Shown here: positions 49,368 through 59,888 of the stretch, one piece after another
Numbering within the stretch: the first letter of the stretch is position 1
Layout: every line of letters begins with the position of its first letter
From: Armillaria gallica
Taxonomy: Eukaryota > Basidiomycota > Agaricomycetes > Agaricales > Physalacriaceae
Direction of reading: 5' to 3'
Assembly: GCA_037576215.1 (NCBI GenBank)
Contig: JBANDB010000007.1
Coordinates: 4,061,001 to 4,125,000 of the forward strand
DNA: 64,000 nucleotides
Made by a program: the position numbers and the translations under genes
Notes under the pieces: generated by a model
What the model was told of the DNA's origin: nothing
Seen by the model: the letters and a program-made list of their open reading frames with translations, nothing else
Database searches by the model: none

Positions 49368-51840
49368 TTTCCCTCTGCCATCTGCTTCGACCTTTTCGCG
49401 TCGATTTCCATCGGAATCCCTCCCCCTTATGTGTGTTCTGGTGGATCGGGACCCACTTGGAACCAGACGGGGTTGGCTTCGGGGTCTCTTTTGCCTTTGG
49501 GGTCGAATGCGATTCGGCGGTCTTGGTATGGTTCGCTCCTTGGTGACTTAGACACTTTTCTGAATATCTGTTGAGCCCTTGGGTTTGCTCGAAAATCTTC
49601 TGCCTCTGGCATTGCTCGTACATGAGGAGGATTCGGTCTTTCCATTCTTTGTAGTCGCGAGGGACCGTGATTCCGAGGTTCGCGATTGCCGCCCCATAAC
49701 TGCGGGGAATGCCCTTGCGGACCGCCTGAACCAGGAGTCCGTGGTCCGACTGGTCTGCGAGGCGATTGGCCAGCTTGGCCTCCCTCTCTAGTTTTTGGAA
49801 AAAGACGTGGGCCGCCTCGTCTCCCATCTTCATTTCCCCCATCCTCTTTTCATGGACTAGCTCGATCGCAGGGTCCCAGAACTGCTCTCGAAAGAGCTCG
49901 CAAAACCTCTCCCAGTGGGGGTATCGGTAGCGAGGTCCCGCTTCGAAGTCTTCGTCTTCTTCGGGCGGCGCATGTAATCCCGGGTCTGTCGGGACATACC
50001 AGTATTTGGGGCGTTTGTGCACCCACCAGTCCTCCGCCTCTCCTTCAAGGAGCGATACCGCCAATCCTGCCATGAGGGAGGGTCTCCCTTCGTAATGGTA
50101 GCGGAAGGTTTCGAAGTAATGGTCGCATGCCCCCAGAAAGCGTTCGATGTCATCGTGCTTTCCCTCAAAGGGTCTGGGGGGTCTCACGAGTATGGGCTGG
50201 ACGCCAATAAAGGCTGGGGGGTGGTCGGCGTCCCATTCACCTGTCAGTCTGTTTCTGGGGGGTTCCCAATCGGGTGGTCGTGGTACCGAGTGGCGGTCTG
50301 GATCTGGTCCTCGTCGTGGAGGACGACCTCGTCCGGGCGTCGGCGCCTTTTTTTTCTTTTCCCTTTCCAATTCCTCTTGGAGTCGGGAGTTCTCGTCTCG
50401 CATGGCGGCAGCTTGGGTCTCAAGCTGGGCCATTCGCTGCTGATCTGTCTCTCCTGGTTCTGGAGGGTCTTCCACCATTCCTCCGCTGTCGTCGGTACTT
50501 CCTGATCCAGCGATTAGACGGCTCGTTCCCTTCCCATGGTATTCTCCCCTGTTCCTCCAATCTCTCTTTACGTCAGCGGAGGGGGAGTCAGGTAAAGGTC
50601 CGGGCTCACGCGTCGTATAGTAGGAGTCAGGGCCCCCGTCCTCGGATTCCCGTGGCGGAACTCGTGCAGTCGCGGCTGAGTATTCCCCGTCCAGGTTGGG
50701 TCTATCTCCTTGTAGCTGAGCGAGGGGTAGTAGGGCGCGTTCCAGGGCGGCCTGCTCTTGCTCAGTTCGTGGGGGAATCCGAGGGACTCGGTTCCCCACG
50801 GACGGGGGGTATCTTTTGCGATTCCGGTTTGTCCAAATCCGGGCATCGATGACACGGTCTCGTCCGTATCGAGGAAGCGGATCCCCTCGATCAACGGCGA
50901 GGTAGTAGTCCATGCTTTCCCGGTCCGGGGCCCGGAATCCCACCCTTCGTTCAATATCCTGCCATTGAAGCTCCCAGGCCTCGCTGCGCGTGGGGCCCAG
51001 TATTCGGATATCGGCTCTTGAAAGAGCTGGCCACTCGTAGTCCCCACCAAAGGGATTGAGTGGGTCATCGTCTTCCCGGGGGTGTGGTGGTCCTGCCACG
51101 ATGGGAGCAGGTTCTGGGAGGGGTTCTGCCTCCGTAGGGGCCTGGGCGACTCCCTCAGATTCTGGTTCGGGGGTGGGGGACTCAGGAGTAGCGGTTCTCA
51201 GAACGGAGGGGACTGGTTTGGGGGAAGGGGTTCTGGAGATCTCAGGGGCATATGGAACTCCTCCATCGTCCAGGAGGATGAGGGGGATACTATTGTCTGA
51301 GTCACTGTCGCTATCGATCTCGATGGGTCTTCTAGCTGTCCCAGTCGCCCGCCGAATGGGTTGTGGCTGGGGGCGTCGTAGGAAGGCCTCGAGTCGTGGC
51401 CCTCTTGCGGGATATAGGCGTCTGGGGGTGTAGACGGGCGGCTCGGGCTCCTCACACCGTACCTCCCACATGCTTGCACTGGTGGAAGGCTCAGCATGGG
51501 GTTGAGCAGATCCTCGATCCTCAATGAGCTCCTGCCGGGATTGGAAGGAGACAACTGTTTCCCCCCGCTGTTGGGTTTGTATAATCGAGCGTTCTGTCCC
51601 CATGCCTGGTTGGACATAGGCGGGGTCGAGTCTGGGTAGTTCGACATAGTGTCGCGGAATTGGTGGCGGTGGTGGTACGATGAGGACTCCCCGTCGATGG
51701 AGGAATCCTCGAATCTGTTCTTGATATACGAGGACTAGGGCAGCGGTGAGAAGGCACAAGAAAGTGGCGGTTATAATGGCGGCGCTGAGGGCGACGGTCT
51801 GGGTTTGGGTCAGGTCCGGGGTCATAGGTTCTGGGGTCAT
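49336..51840 (-). CDS. Gypsy-1 gag
   Basis: 834 codons. An unusual hydrophobic segment at residues 15-39 looks like a membrane anchor. A long Pro/Ser-rich region follows, then a coiled-coil-like stretch (MAQLETQAAAMRDENSRLQE, about 465-495) and a retroviral-type Gag capsid region (PFEGKHDDIERFLGACDHYF through the RYPHWERFCELFREQF part, about 560-745). The CCHC zinc knuckle (CFCCDEKGHLSRDC) lies at 49,325-49,370 but in a third frame, so a 1-nt indel upstream, somewhere in 49,400-49,650, has probably thrown the tail out of frame. Confidence 0.8.
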   Translation of the reverse strand: MTPEPMTPDLTQTQTVALSAAIITATFLCLLTAALVLVYQEQIRGFLHRRGVLIVPPPPPIPRHYVELPRLDPAYVQPGMGTERSIIQTQQRGETVVSFQSRQELIEDRGSAQPHAEPSTSASMWEVRCEEPEPPVYTPRRLYPARGPRLEAFLRRPQPQPIRRATGTARRPIEIDSDSDSDNSIPLILLDDGGVPYAPEISRTPSPKPVPSVLRTATPESPTPEPESEGVAQAPTEAEPLPEPAPIVAGPPHPREDDDPLNPFGGDYEWPALSRADIRILGPTRSEAWELQWQDIERRVGFRAPDRESMDYYLAVDRGDPLPRYGRDRVIDARIWTNRNRKRYPPSVGNRVPRIPPRTEQEQAALERALLPLAQLQGDRPNLDGEYSAATARVPPRESEDGGPDSYYTTREPGPLPDSPSADVKRDWRNRGEYHGKGTSRLIAGSGSTDDSGGMVEDPPEPGETDQQRMAQLETQAAAMRDENSRLQEELEREKKKKAPTPGRGRPPRRGPDPDRHSVPRPPDWEPPRNRLTGEWDADHPPAFIGVQPILVRPPRPFEGKHDDIERFLGACDHYFETFRYHYEGRPSLMAGLAVSLLEGEAEDWWVHKRPKYWYVPTDPGLHAPPEEDEDFEAGPRYRYPHWERFCELFREQFWDPAIELVHEKRMGEMKMGDEAAHVFFQKLEREAKLANRLADQSDHGLLVQAVRKGIPRSYGAAIANLGITVPRDYKEWKDRILLMYEQCQRQKIFEQTQGLNRYSEKCLSHQGANHTKTAESHSTPKAKETPKPTPSGSKWVPIHQNTHKGEGFRWKSTRKGRSRWQRESASAATKRDT

Positions 51841-52149
51841 TCTTCGCGCAATGCCTGGGATAGCCGGTAGAGGAGGAATTTGGTAGGGATAGGAGTATCC
51901 TAAGCTGCTGCTTAGTCAATATTGCAGGCGTAGTCGTCGTAAGCGCAGTAGTCGTAGGAGAAGTTGTCGTAGTCGTCATCGTGCGGTGGTTGGGTTGGTT
52001 GTTTGGGATGTTTCCTCCCTTTACGGGCTTTTGTGGGTTTGGGTTGTCGGTGGGTGGAATCCCGGGGTGTCTTGGGCTTCTGCTGGTTTCAGGTGTGTTG
52101 CTGGGTAGGCATAAACCTCCACAGTGAGACGGGGAGAAGTTGGGTAAAA

Positions 52150-52162
52150 AGCTTCGAGCTAA
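52150..52162 (-). promoter_or_regulatory. Gypsy-1 self-priming primer-binding site
   Basis: One base inside the 5' LTR, the element strand reads TTAGCTCGAAGCT. This is the exact complement of AGCTTCGAGCTAA within the LTR (52,323-52,335 on this map). That LTR segment lies about 30 nt downstream of a TATATAA (about 52,364-52,370), where transcription should start. It does not begin with TGG, so a tRNA primer is unlikely. The arrangement matches Tf1/sushi self-priming. Confidence 0.65.
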
Positions 52163-52163
52163 C

Positions 52164-52522
52164 TGTTATGTCCGGACCCGGGAATAACAGACTAAGGCGT
52201 CTAACGATACACTACCTCGCACTTCGGGTAGATCGATAGAGCCGTGGTGTCTATTACTGCGGAGCGGGGGATGCAATGAACTCTCAGCAAGCGAAAGGAG
52301 TAAAGTCCAGGGTGTATCAAACTTAGCTCGAAGCTAGGGTACATGGCTGAGAGCAGTGCTACTTATATATGATATGTGGAATCTAATAATAGTTCAGTCG
52401 TGTGCGGCTTCGATAGAAAGATGTGGGGCGATGGTGAGAATATTAGGGTTACGATGGTGGGTGCCGAGGTGCCGAGGTACCAGATAAGATAAGATAAGGA
52501 AAAAAGTGAATAAATCGTAACA
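52164..52522 (-). repeat. Gypsy-1 5' LTR
   Basis: 359 bp, aligned to the other LTR without gaps. It has 12 differences, all transitions, 11 of them at CpG/TpG/CpA positions. Confidence 0.9.
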
Positions 52523-52527
52523 ATTGT

Positions 52528-55500
52528 TACAAACAGATTTTTAGTAATTTACTTCTTTTTCAGCCGGGTATTCCTCATCCGAGTTGGCCCAGCGCTCTAG
52601 GCAGCATGCCACTCATTCCTCTTTTTAGTATTCTCAAAGAGCTAAGCAATGTTGACGTCGCTTGCCCTAGCAGCAGGGTAGCTCATGAGCATGCACTCAA
52701 TAGCTGCTTAATCCTTGATCACTGATCACACTTCGTATTTGGCTTTCGGGTCTACTCCAAAGGTGACAGCATCATGTTCTAGACTTGGTAACCAAGAAAT
52801 GCCTTGGCTTTCCAGTCCGCTCACTATTTCCATCAGCCAAAGCCTGTTTCTAGGCCATGCCCAGGGTTCTCTTGATTACCCTATGCATGATATCATTTTT
52901 CCAGATCTCCAGGGACCACACATCATAGATTACAGATGTGTCGTTATCTAAATTAGCCTTGGCCTGTGTACAAGCACATCCCACTCCAGCTGAGTCCTCT
53001 ATTGCAAACGGGTGGTTTGGCAATCTAGCTCGCCCTTCGGCCTTGTTGCTGTGCATGCCCGTAAGGTACAGTGCAACAAAGAAGTCCTTATATTTTAATT
53101 CTGTTGCTTCTTTTTCTGCTATAGAGCTCTCTACCTTGGTGACCTTGCTTCTTCACATGCCACTTGCACTGTCAGCCTGCTTGCGATGCCTCTGCATTGC
53201 TAAAGTGTAAGGTATGACATTTTGCAAAATTACACCCTTAGACACGCTGTGGGCATGACAGCGCCCTTTGGGGCATCAACTAGCGAATGGATGACACACT
53301 GGACATGCCAAGAACCATGAGTACACAACTACCCTGATGCCCACCACTACTGCCCACCCCATCCTGTTCAATATCAAGCTGCTTTGCATCATCTAGCTTG
53401 CCTATGCACCTCAAATTCGGGCATCTCCCATTTTTTAAGTGGAGGATCACAAATTCAAAGTCTATCTTCTCTCCCAATGCTGCTGTTGCTGCCTTCCCAC
53501 TCTCTATCCTAACCCCCACCTTTTGCACCCTGTATTGCCCTCTACAGCAGGGCCATCATGACCAGGATCTCACCACCCCTGTTCATTACAAGGGACAACA
53601 CAGTGGTGGGGCTCATTTCTCCCTTTGACCCCATCATCACCATAAAATTGCAGTTGACCCCACCATGCAACCTCTTCTGCATTTCACTAGCTGAGTAGTA
53701 CCCTATGCCACCCCACAATCTCATGTTTCAATGAGGATGGTGCCAAGGTCATGGTTGACACTATGCTCATGGCTGCCTGTACCCTCAGCACCTTGTCGCA
53801 CCCCCTACAACAGCAGGCTTTTTTTTTTTTTAAAAATAAGATTCTTTATATCTTTATGAAGCTATACATTTATAGAAGATGTACCTACTCCCAACGTTTT
53901 CTGCCATGAAAGGGACACAAATCTCACATGTTATGAAAGGGAAGTTTGAGTTGAAATTAACAACCAAACCTACACACAACCTCTCAATGGAATCTCAAAA
54001 GTCAATCTTGGTTGGCATACATGTCAACATTTTGTGTGAATAACTGTAAGACTATGCACATGTATGGCATTGTCTGGTTTTTGATGTACATGTATTTTTG
54101 CTTATACATTCTGCAACATTCATTTCCTTTATAGATGGATCTCTGCCTGTCAGGGCAGATTAACTAGTGCTTCTGTAGGTTTCTGTATACATATACTGTT
54201 TTGGGCTCTGCTGATGGACAACAACAATAGCTGTTGAAGATCACCACTGTTTTGTTCTCATTCGATTTTACATCATCTCATGTTCCATTGTATGTGGCAG
54301 ACTCATAAGACCATGGACAAATAGACAAATGGCAAAGCTAGGTGAGATGCTGTCAGAGATAACTTACTGATGATGTTGACAACTGCCATTCTCATTTTTG
54401 TCAGATCCTGCACTCTCTACCAGTTGCATGACCATTATCAGACACCCATTGCTGTTTCTGTCACTGATGAATATGATGGTGGCCTCTGTTTCCTCTCATG
54501 AGCTCATCCCAACACTGTAGAGTGTTGTTGGCCTCAATGCTATAGCTGTAGAAGAATAGTCAGAGGTAAACTAATGTGGGTCCCAAGAGTCAAGACATTA
54601 TATACTGCAGCCATAAAAAAGAAAACATCTATTCTCATTCCTGTGCTGCTGGTCACTTACTCACTACTGCCTTCAAAGTTCAGACTTGTACCTGCTGTGC
54701 TTGCAATGGCCCACTTTGGCTAAGTCCTTGTGTAAATGACCTTGTTCACTTTTTGAAGACGGTGTTTGACCAACATCAAAGTCCAGATGGTCTCCAGTCA
54801 TAATCTAGCATGATGCAGTGAAATTGAACACCTTCCAGATGCTCCACAGTCAACTGAACACTTGATGGTGCATAAGCTAAGAGCATAAACAACAAAAACA
54901 TGGTAGCACTATACCTGGAATCATCATGATATCTCATGTGGGTCAGTATAGGTTTGGCATCTCTGTGCGACACTTATACCACCACTGAAGTGGGTTGCGA
55001 TGGTGGAAGTCTTCTTGTGAGTGCTAAAAGTGGTGATTGAGCTCATTGGTCTCTGCCATAGAAGCCAACTTCTTGTAAGTTGTAACAAGTAGTGAAGCTC
55101 TCTTTGGGTGAATTTTCTTTCCATGTGCACATCAGAAAACAAGCATAATCACAGGGAACAAGAATGTGTACCTTTTGCACAACCAACAGGCTAGGTTTCT
55201 TCATCTCTATTGTCAGTGTCCTGGTCAATGCCTTCATCATTCTTGCCATGCCAGTCCACATTCTTCATAAGATGCTGATTGACTCACTGCTCAGAAGGGT
55301 ATTAAGATAATCATGACAAATTGCCATGTATCTAGTGAGGCAACACTGGTGCATTGATGTGCCCTGCTCAGGACAGAAAGGGGATGTATTGCATGGTGTG
55401 TTTTAAGCAAGTTCTATTGCCAAAATAAGGCAGCTATATTGTAGCCATATATACGGCTGTAATGCTGTATCACGATACAGATAATACAGGCAGAACCTGT

Positions 55501-55855
55501 CACTGCATGATGGTCTAGATAATTGAGCCTAAAATATAGAATTTGAAAGATATTTATTTTAATCATATTTTGAGTCTGAAATATATTCGAAAAACTGTAA
55601 ATATCTTTTCTATATTTGGGAGATCTGCCTTAAAACTCAAGAAAGTCATGAATATTGAAAACATTTTTTGACTATTTATTGAATATTTTAGATTGGCATA
55701 TTGCTAAAAATAAATAACTTTTAATTTCAATATTTTCAACTCAGATATTAAAACCACCATGCAATATGTACCATAGACCATACCATAAAGGCGAGGCTTG
55801 AGGCTCTAATGGTATGGGTATGGGACTGTATATATGGGGACAGTGGGCATCTCTA
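52528..55855. other. Right arm of the hAT-like element, no supported gene
   Basis: AT-rich, with short frames only. A stretch near 54,660-54,725 repeats the one near 42,135-42,185 (shared CTTGCAATGGCCCACTTTGG). A T-run lies near 53,820 and a second foldback near the right end. No transposase motif recognised. Confidence 0.5.
55501..55764. repeat. Foldback (MITE-like) element 2
   Basis: About 264 bp, starting CACTGCATGATGG like element 1 and ending CCACCATGCAATATG. The arms (GAAAGATATTTATTTT and its loose complement) are more decayed. It lies about 90 bp inside the right end of the hAT-like element. Confidence 0.6.
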
Positions 55856-55863
55856 ATTATAAG

Positions 55864-57758
55864 TTCAATAAAATAGGGTCTGGCCTGTACAGGATTGATT
55901 GTAAACCCATAGTAGTGATTGAATTTCACTCTCTTGGGTCTCAAAAATTGCAGCATATCAACATTCCATGTACTACAAGCAAACAAACCCATATTATCTG
56001 TGTCATCAAAGTAATGATTTCTATTAATCCATGAGAATCAATGCCTTCTTTGGAAAGCCTCTCACCTTTGTTTTCTTCACCTTCCTCTGTATCTTTGTCC
56101 ATTGGCACTCTCATCATCTGACTGGTCCATTGGTTCCTGTTTGCAGTTGAGGCCTATCTAAATGTCTAATCATATATTGGGTTCACACTGCACAGTGGTT
56201 CCTGTAAATGAGTTCTTGCCATATCCCTGGCATGCTTCAGGAAAAAATAGATGCAGGAGCAAGAAATAGATGTCTGTCATTCAAATTTCAGAGAATAGGA
56301 TGAGAAGCAAGACAGCCTGAGAGTGCATGGCTTGAAAAAATGGCATGCTACATTGATTTTGAGTCAGGGATCTCACAAATCAATGCATCATGCACCACAT
56401 GATAGCTCATGTTTGAACTCAGGTACTTCTCGTCGCGAAGGCACTTCAGGCCAGACACCTACCTACATGGCCACTCTGCCTCTAGGCCCATTTTTCTCCA
56501 ACACAGACATCTTCTTCTGAGCTCAGAGCTTGACCATGTGTTAGGGATGTGCCAAATAGATAAAAATAACTTGCATGAGCAGAGGTCCGCGGAGTGTGTG
56601 GGCTTTGGCGAAGCTATTAGCAATGTCACCCTTGAGCTGAAGCCTTAAGATTGGATTGTGGAGCAGAGTCTGCAGAGAGCGAAGGTTTGGATAGAGAGTA
56701 GATAGTCCAACGGAGCAGAGGCCGTGGACTTGGAGAGCGATAGATTAGACTTGGAGTCAGAGAGAGATTTGGCTAGACCAAGTTGATATTCGAACTGAGT
56801 ATCTACAAGTAATTCTACAGTATATATATGAGTAGATAAAACCGAGTCGGAGTTCAATGGACTCTGGAGGAGGTCTGTTCGCTACCGGATTCAGGTTCTA
56901 GAATTAATATGTGAAATAGTAAAATGAAATAATAAATGAAATATCAAATGAAGCAGAGTAATGGTAAGTGGCCAGAAGCCACAGAGTCCGATAATGAAGG
57001 ATGGGATTAGAATTGAAGTTGGGCTTGGTGTGAAGCGGAGGCTGGTGGCATGCACATAACACCATGGTGAGTTCTTCCAATATAAATACAGTCTGCAGTG
57101 CTAATGTCTCAACTCTCAAGCAACTTCCGAAGAATCATGAATTTCCAGCCTGCCCAGATCTTCTCATTTATCAATGCATCAAGTTCAGCTAGTGGTATTT
57201 TGAAGTGGATTGCAGAGTTGAAGGAAGTGGTGGTGGTTGTGTTGAAGGGCATTCAGGTCAAGCATCAGTGAGTTTGATAATGGTTCTTTCCTTGGGATTC
57301 ACCCCATAGCATCAAGTTAGGGAATTGTTCAAGCCAATGAGATGTGCCCTTACCCATACAATGTCACTCTTTAGTAGTATTCGGAGTGTTCTGGATGAGA
57401 GGTTTAGCATCAACAAATTGAGGTGAAATTCCTTTTCCTAGTAACATCTCCAAGTTGAATAGACTATACTTATCAAGTCCCTTCCTAACAGTAATTCCAG
57501 AAAGTAATTGGCAGTGACAAGGGAGGAGGAGCAGGAACATACTGTATACTGTATAAATTTGAGATCACCATGTAAACATCAGCATCATTGTATCATATGT
57601 ACAAGCCCATGCCCTGTGTCTTTGTTATGATTGCCAGACTCTCATACCTCAGGTCCCAGCAACTCAACTATGACATGAGACTTTAGCTTGTTGGGGCTCG
57701 CCCCAAACCTGGCTTATTACTTAGGAGTGCCAGTTATTAGTTTAGAAAGAAATATGTA
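55864..57758. other. Region between the hAT-like element and the Helitron remnant
   Basis: The - strand is open from about 55,992 to the insertion site (LFACSTWNVDMLQFLRPKR), continuing in frame at 38,119 on the far side of the transposon. A tRNA-like sequence lies at 56,410-56,490. The remainder (56,500-57,700) shows no convincing gene. Confidence 0.4.
56410..56490 (-). repeat. tRNA-like sequence
   Basis: The - strand has an A-box-like GGCAGAGTGGCC and, about 60 nt on, a B-box-like GAGTTCAAACA. Stem pairing is poor. Possibly a SINE head. Confidence 0.3.
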
Positions 57759-59767
57759 TTATAAAGGTAATAGAGCCTGAGGATATACAATATTCAAAGT
57801 GTCTGTATACTTTTCTGTATCTGGAAAGAGAACTTGAATCCATTGTTTAGAAGTGCAACAGCTAAGTGCTACATAGAGTTGTTCATGTGAAAAAACTGGA
57901 GTATGTAAATCCAATCCAACATAGGTAATTGACTGACCTTGAGACTTATTGATTGTCATTGCAAAAGCCAGCCTGACTGGAAATTGGTGACATAAAAATA
58001 TGATAGGGAACTCAGCTGTATCAGCATTGATTGTGATACATGAGATGAAGACAGTCTTGCCTGCATTGTTGTCACTGAAAAGATGACATTCCAATACATG
58101 AGGATAAAGGTGTGTAAGAATCATTTGTGTCCCATTGCATAGGCCATTTGCTGGATCCAGATTGCATAGAAGCATAAGAGAGCATCTAATCTTGAGAGCC
58201 AGCTTTGCATGTGGTAAACCAGAGGCATTGAAATTTTGAAGAAATTTGACTGGATAGAAAGTAGCAGCATCATCCAATTCATCCTCTATCATCTTGTCAG
58301 TACTCCAATATACTGTCTCCTGTCCTGGGAACATCTCCAGAATCTGCTGATTGACTTTATCAACATCATCATTGCATCTAGAGAGAATTGTTCTTTCTAA
58401 AAAGAAGTGATCTTAAAAATTGTCAGCTATGATATTTGGATAAATGTATCTGATGAGCCCAGAAAGTGAAGAGTCTGCAAGGTGCATGGAAGCAGGAAGA
58501 GAGATGGTTCAATCTTCAGTGAGTCCTTCACCTGTACCAACTGTAAACAGCCAACATGCAAACTTTACATTTTCAGGAGTCTGATCCAGGTGCATGTTTT
58601 TCTTCAAATGGATGACTTCAATGTGAGGCTATAAAGATGAATGGCAAAATGAAGCTGCAACAATCTGCTTCCATGATCCTCATGAAACAACTGGCAATGT
58701 CTGATGAAAGTCTTCTAAAATAAACAGTCAGAAATGATGATCTATAGTGACTCAAAGTAAATACACATACCACCAAGAATAACTGTTTTTCCACCAAAAG
58801 AAGCATTCTTATTGCAGATATCATGAAGAGTATGATCAACAGTCTCAATATCATGCTAGTTCTACATAGGAACCTCATCCCAAATGATGAGAGAAGTTTG
58901 ACAAAGAAGTTCAGTCAGATGAGTCTCTTTGTGAATGTTGCATGTTGTATCATCATGTGAGGGAATTGGAATTTTGAAGGTGCTGTGGCTTGTACACCCT
59001 CCAACTATGAGAATTGCTGATATACCAGAGGAGGCACAGGTCAATACAATCTGTCCTTGGGCATGAACAGCAGCTGCAATAGTATTGCATACAAAAGTCT
59101 TTCCACCACCTCCAGCACTATGCAGAAATACCAATTTCTCTTGTTCATTCATAGCAGAGTCAACCACAATGTTGTAAACAGTCATTTGCTTTTCATTGAA
59201 TGTTTGAAGGTTGTTAGCAACTAATTGCTGCAGAGATGAGATATCATAGGCCAGCTGTGCAGCTAGAAGAGGATTATCCTCATAAGCAGCCCAGTCCATG
59301 GTAGAGGCTGGCATCTGGGTCCACTCAGAGAGAGGATGACTATGAGATTGAAGGAGTTTATCAATAAGATAAAGACCAAAATCATAGAGCTGAGCATCTG
59401 TTGGATTTGGAACATCACATTGGTGGAGCTTATGTGCCAGATCATCACAAATGTTCTCCTTGAACTCCTCCCATGGCTCATCTGGCTTTGCTGGCTGGCA
59501 GAAGAGAAGGAGGGTCACAAATAATAATCACAATTGTGCTCCTGACTGCATAATTACAGCCTCCTCTAAGCATTGCCTCCATTCATTATTATTTTCCAAC
59601 AAACCCATGGCTATGCATGCCTCCTTGAAGGTAGCACACTCCACATTATTGACAGTGTGTAGATGTTGAAAAGATTGAGTGCCAGCAACAGCTGTCAAAA
59701 GAAGCCACAGATAGAACTGCTTGCCAGATGAGGGGGGTGGCCTAATACATTTAGCCAATAGTACCAC
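57759..59767 (-). pseudogene. Helitron PIF1-type helicase remnant
   Basis: Pieces occur in order from right to left: SGKQFYLWLLLTAVAG with the NEWRQCLEEA region (59,528-59,767), then 58,862-59,518 with the altered Walker A SAGGGGKT and the WDEVPM motif, a frame-shifted middle with NASFGGKTVILGG, and 57,759-58,334 with FAMTINKSQGQS and YVALSCC near the end. These are hallmark motifs of Helitron-encoded helicases, which unwind DNA in rolling-circle transposition. Several stops and frameshifts disable it. Confidence 0.85.
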
Positions 59768-59888
59768 TAATAGTTATGTGTCTTTGGCATGTATTTCAGT
59801 GTTCTTTGTTCTTGTTCCAGGTATAGTGGGCAGGAATATCTTGATACAGATACTGACATGCACTGTGATCTTTTTTGTTGAGATTGAA

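Larger units (their letters stand above)
44174..52522 (-). mobile_element. Gypsy-1: chromodomain Ty3/Gypsy retrotransposon nested in the hAT-like element
   Basis: Complete structure of 8,349 bp: two 359-bp LTRs, target duplication ATTGT (44,169-44,173 and 52,523-52,527), gag, protease, reverse transcriptase, RNase H, integrase and chromodomain in Ty3/Gypsy order, all on the - strand. Chromodomain elements of this kind direct integration through chromatin binding. At least two nonsense codons and a gag frame problem make it inactive by itself. LTR divergence is 12/359, almost all CpG transitions, so an age from a normal clock would be too high. Confidence 0.92.
38128..55855. mobile_element. 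17.7-kb hAT-like DNA transposon with nested insertions
   Basis: The left end reads TAGGGATGCCCACTGT and the right end, inverted, TAGAGATGCCCACTGT (15/16). Both are followed by subterminal GGTATGG/CCCATACC motifs. The element is flanked by the perfect 8-bp repeat ATTATAAG (38,120-38,127 and 55,856-55,863). An 8-bp duplication and YAGRG-type ends fit the hAT superfamily; KDZ elements also make 8-bp duplications and are an alternative. No transposase domain is recognisable in the left arm (38,128-44,168) or right arm (52,528-55,855), so it is either non-autonomous or decayed. Subtracting the nested Gypsy element leaves about 9.4 kb. Confidence 0.75.
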
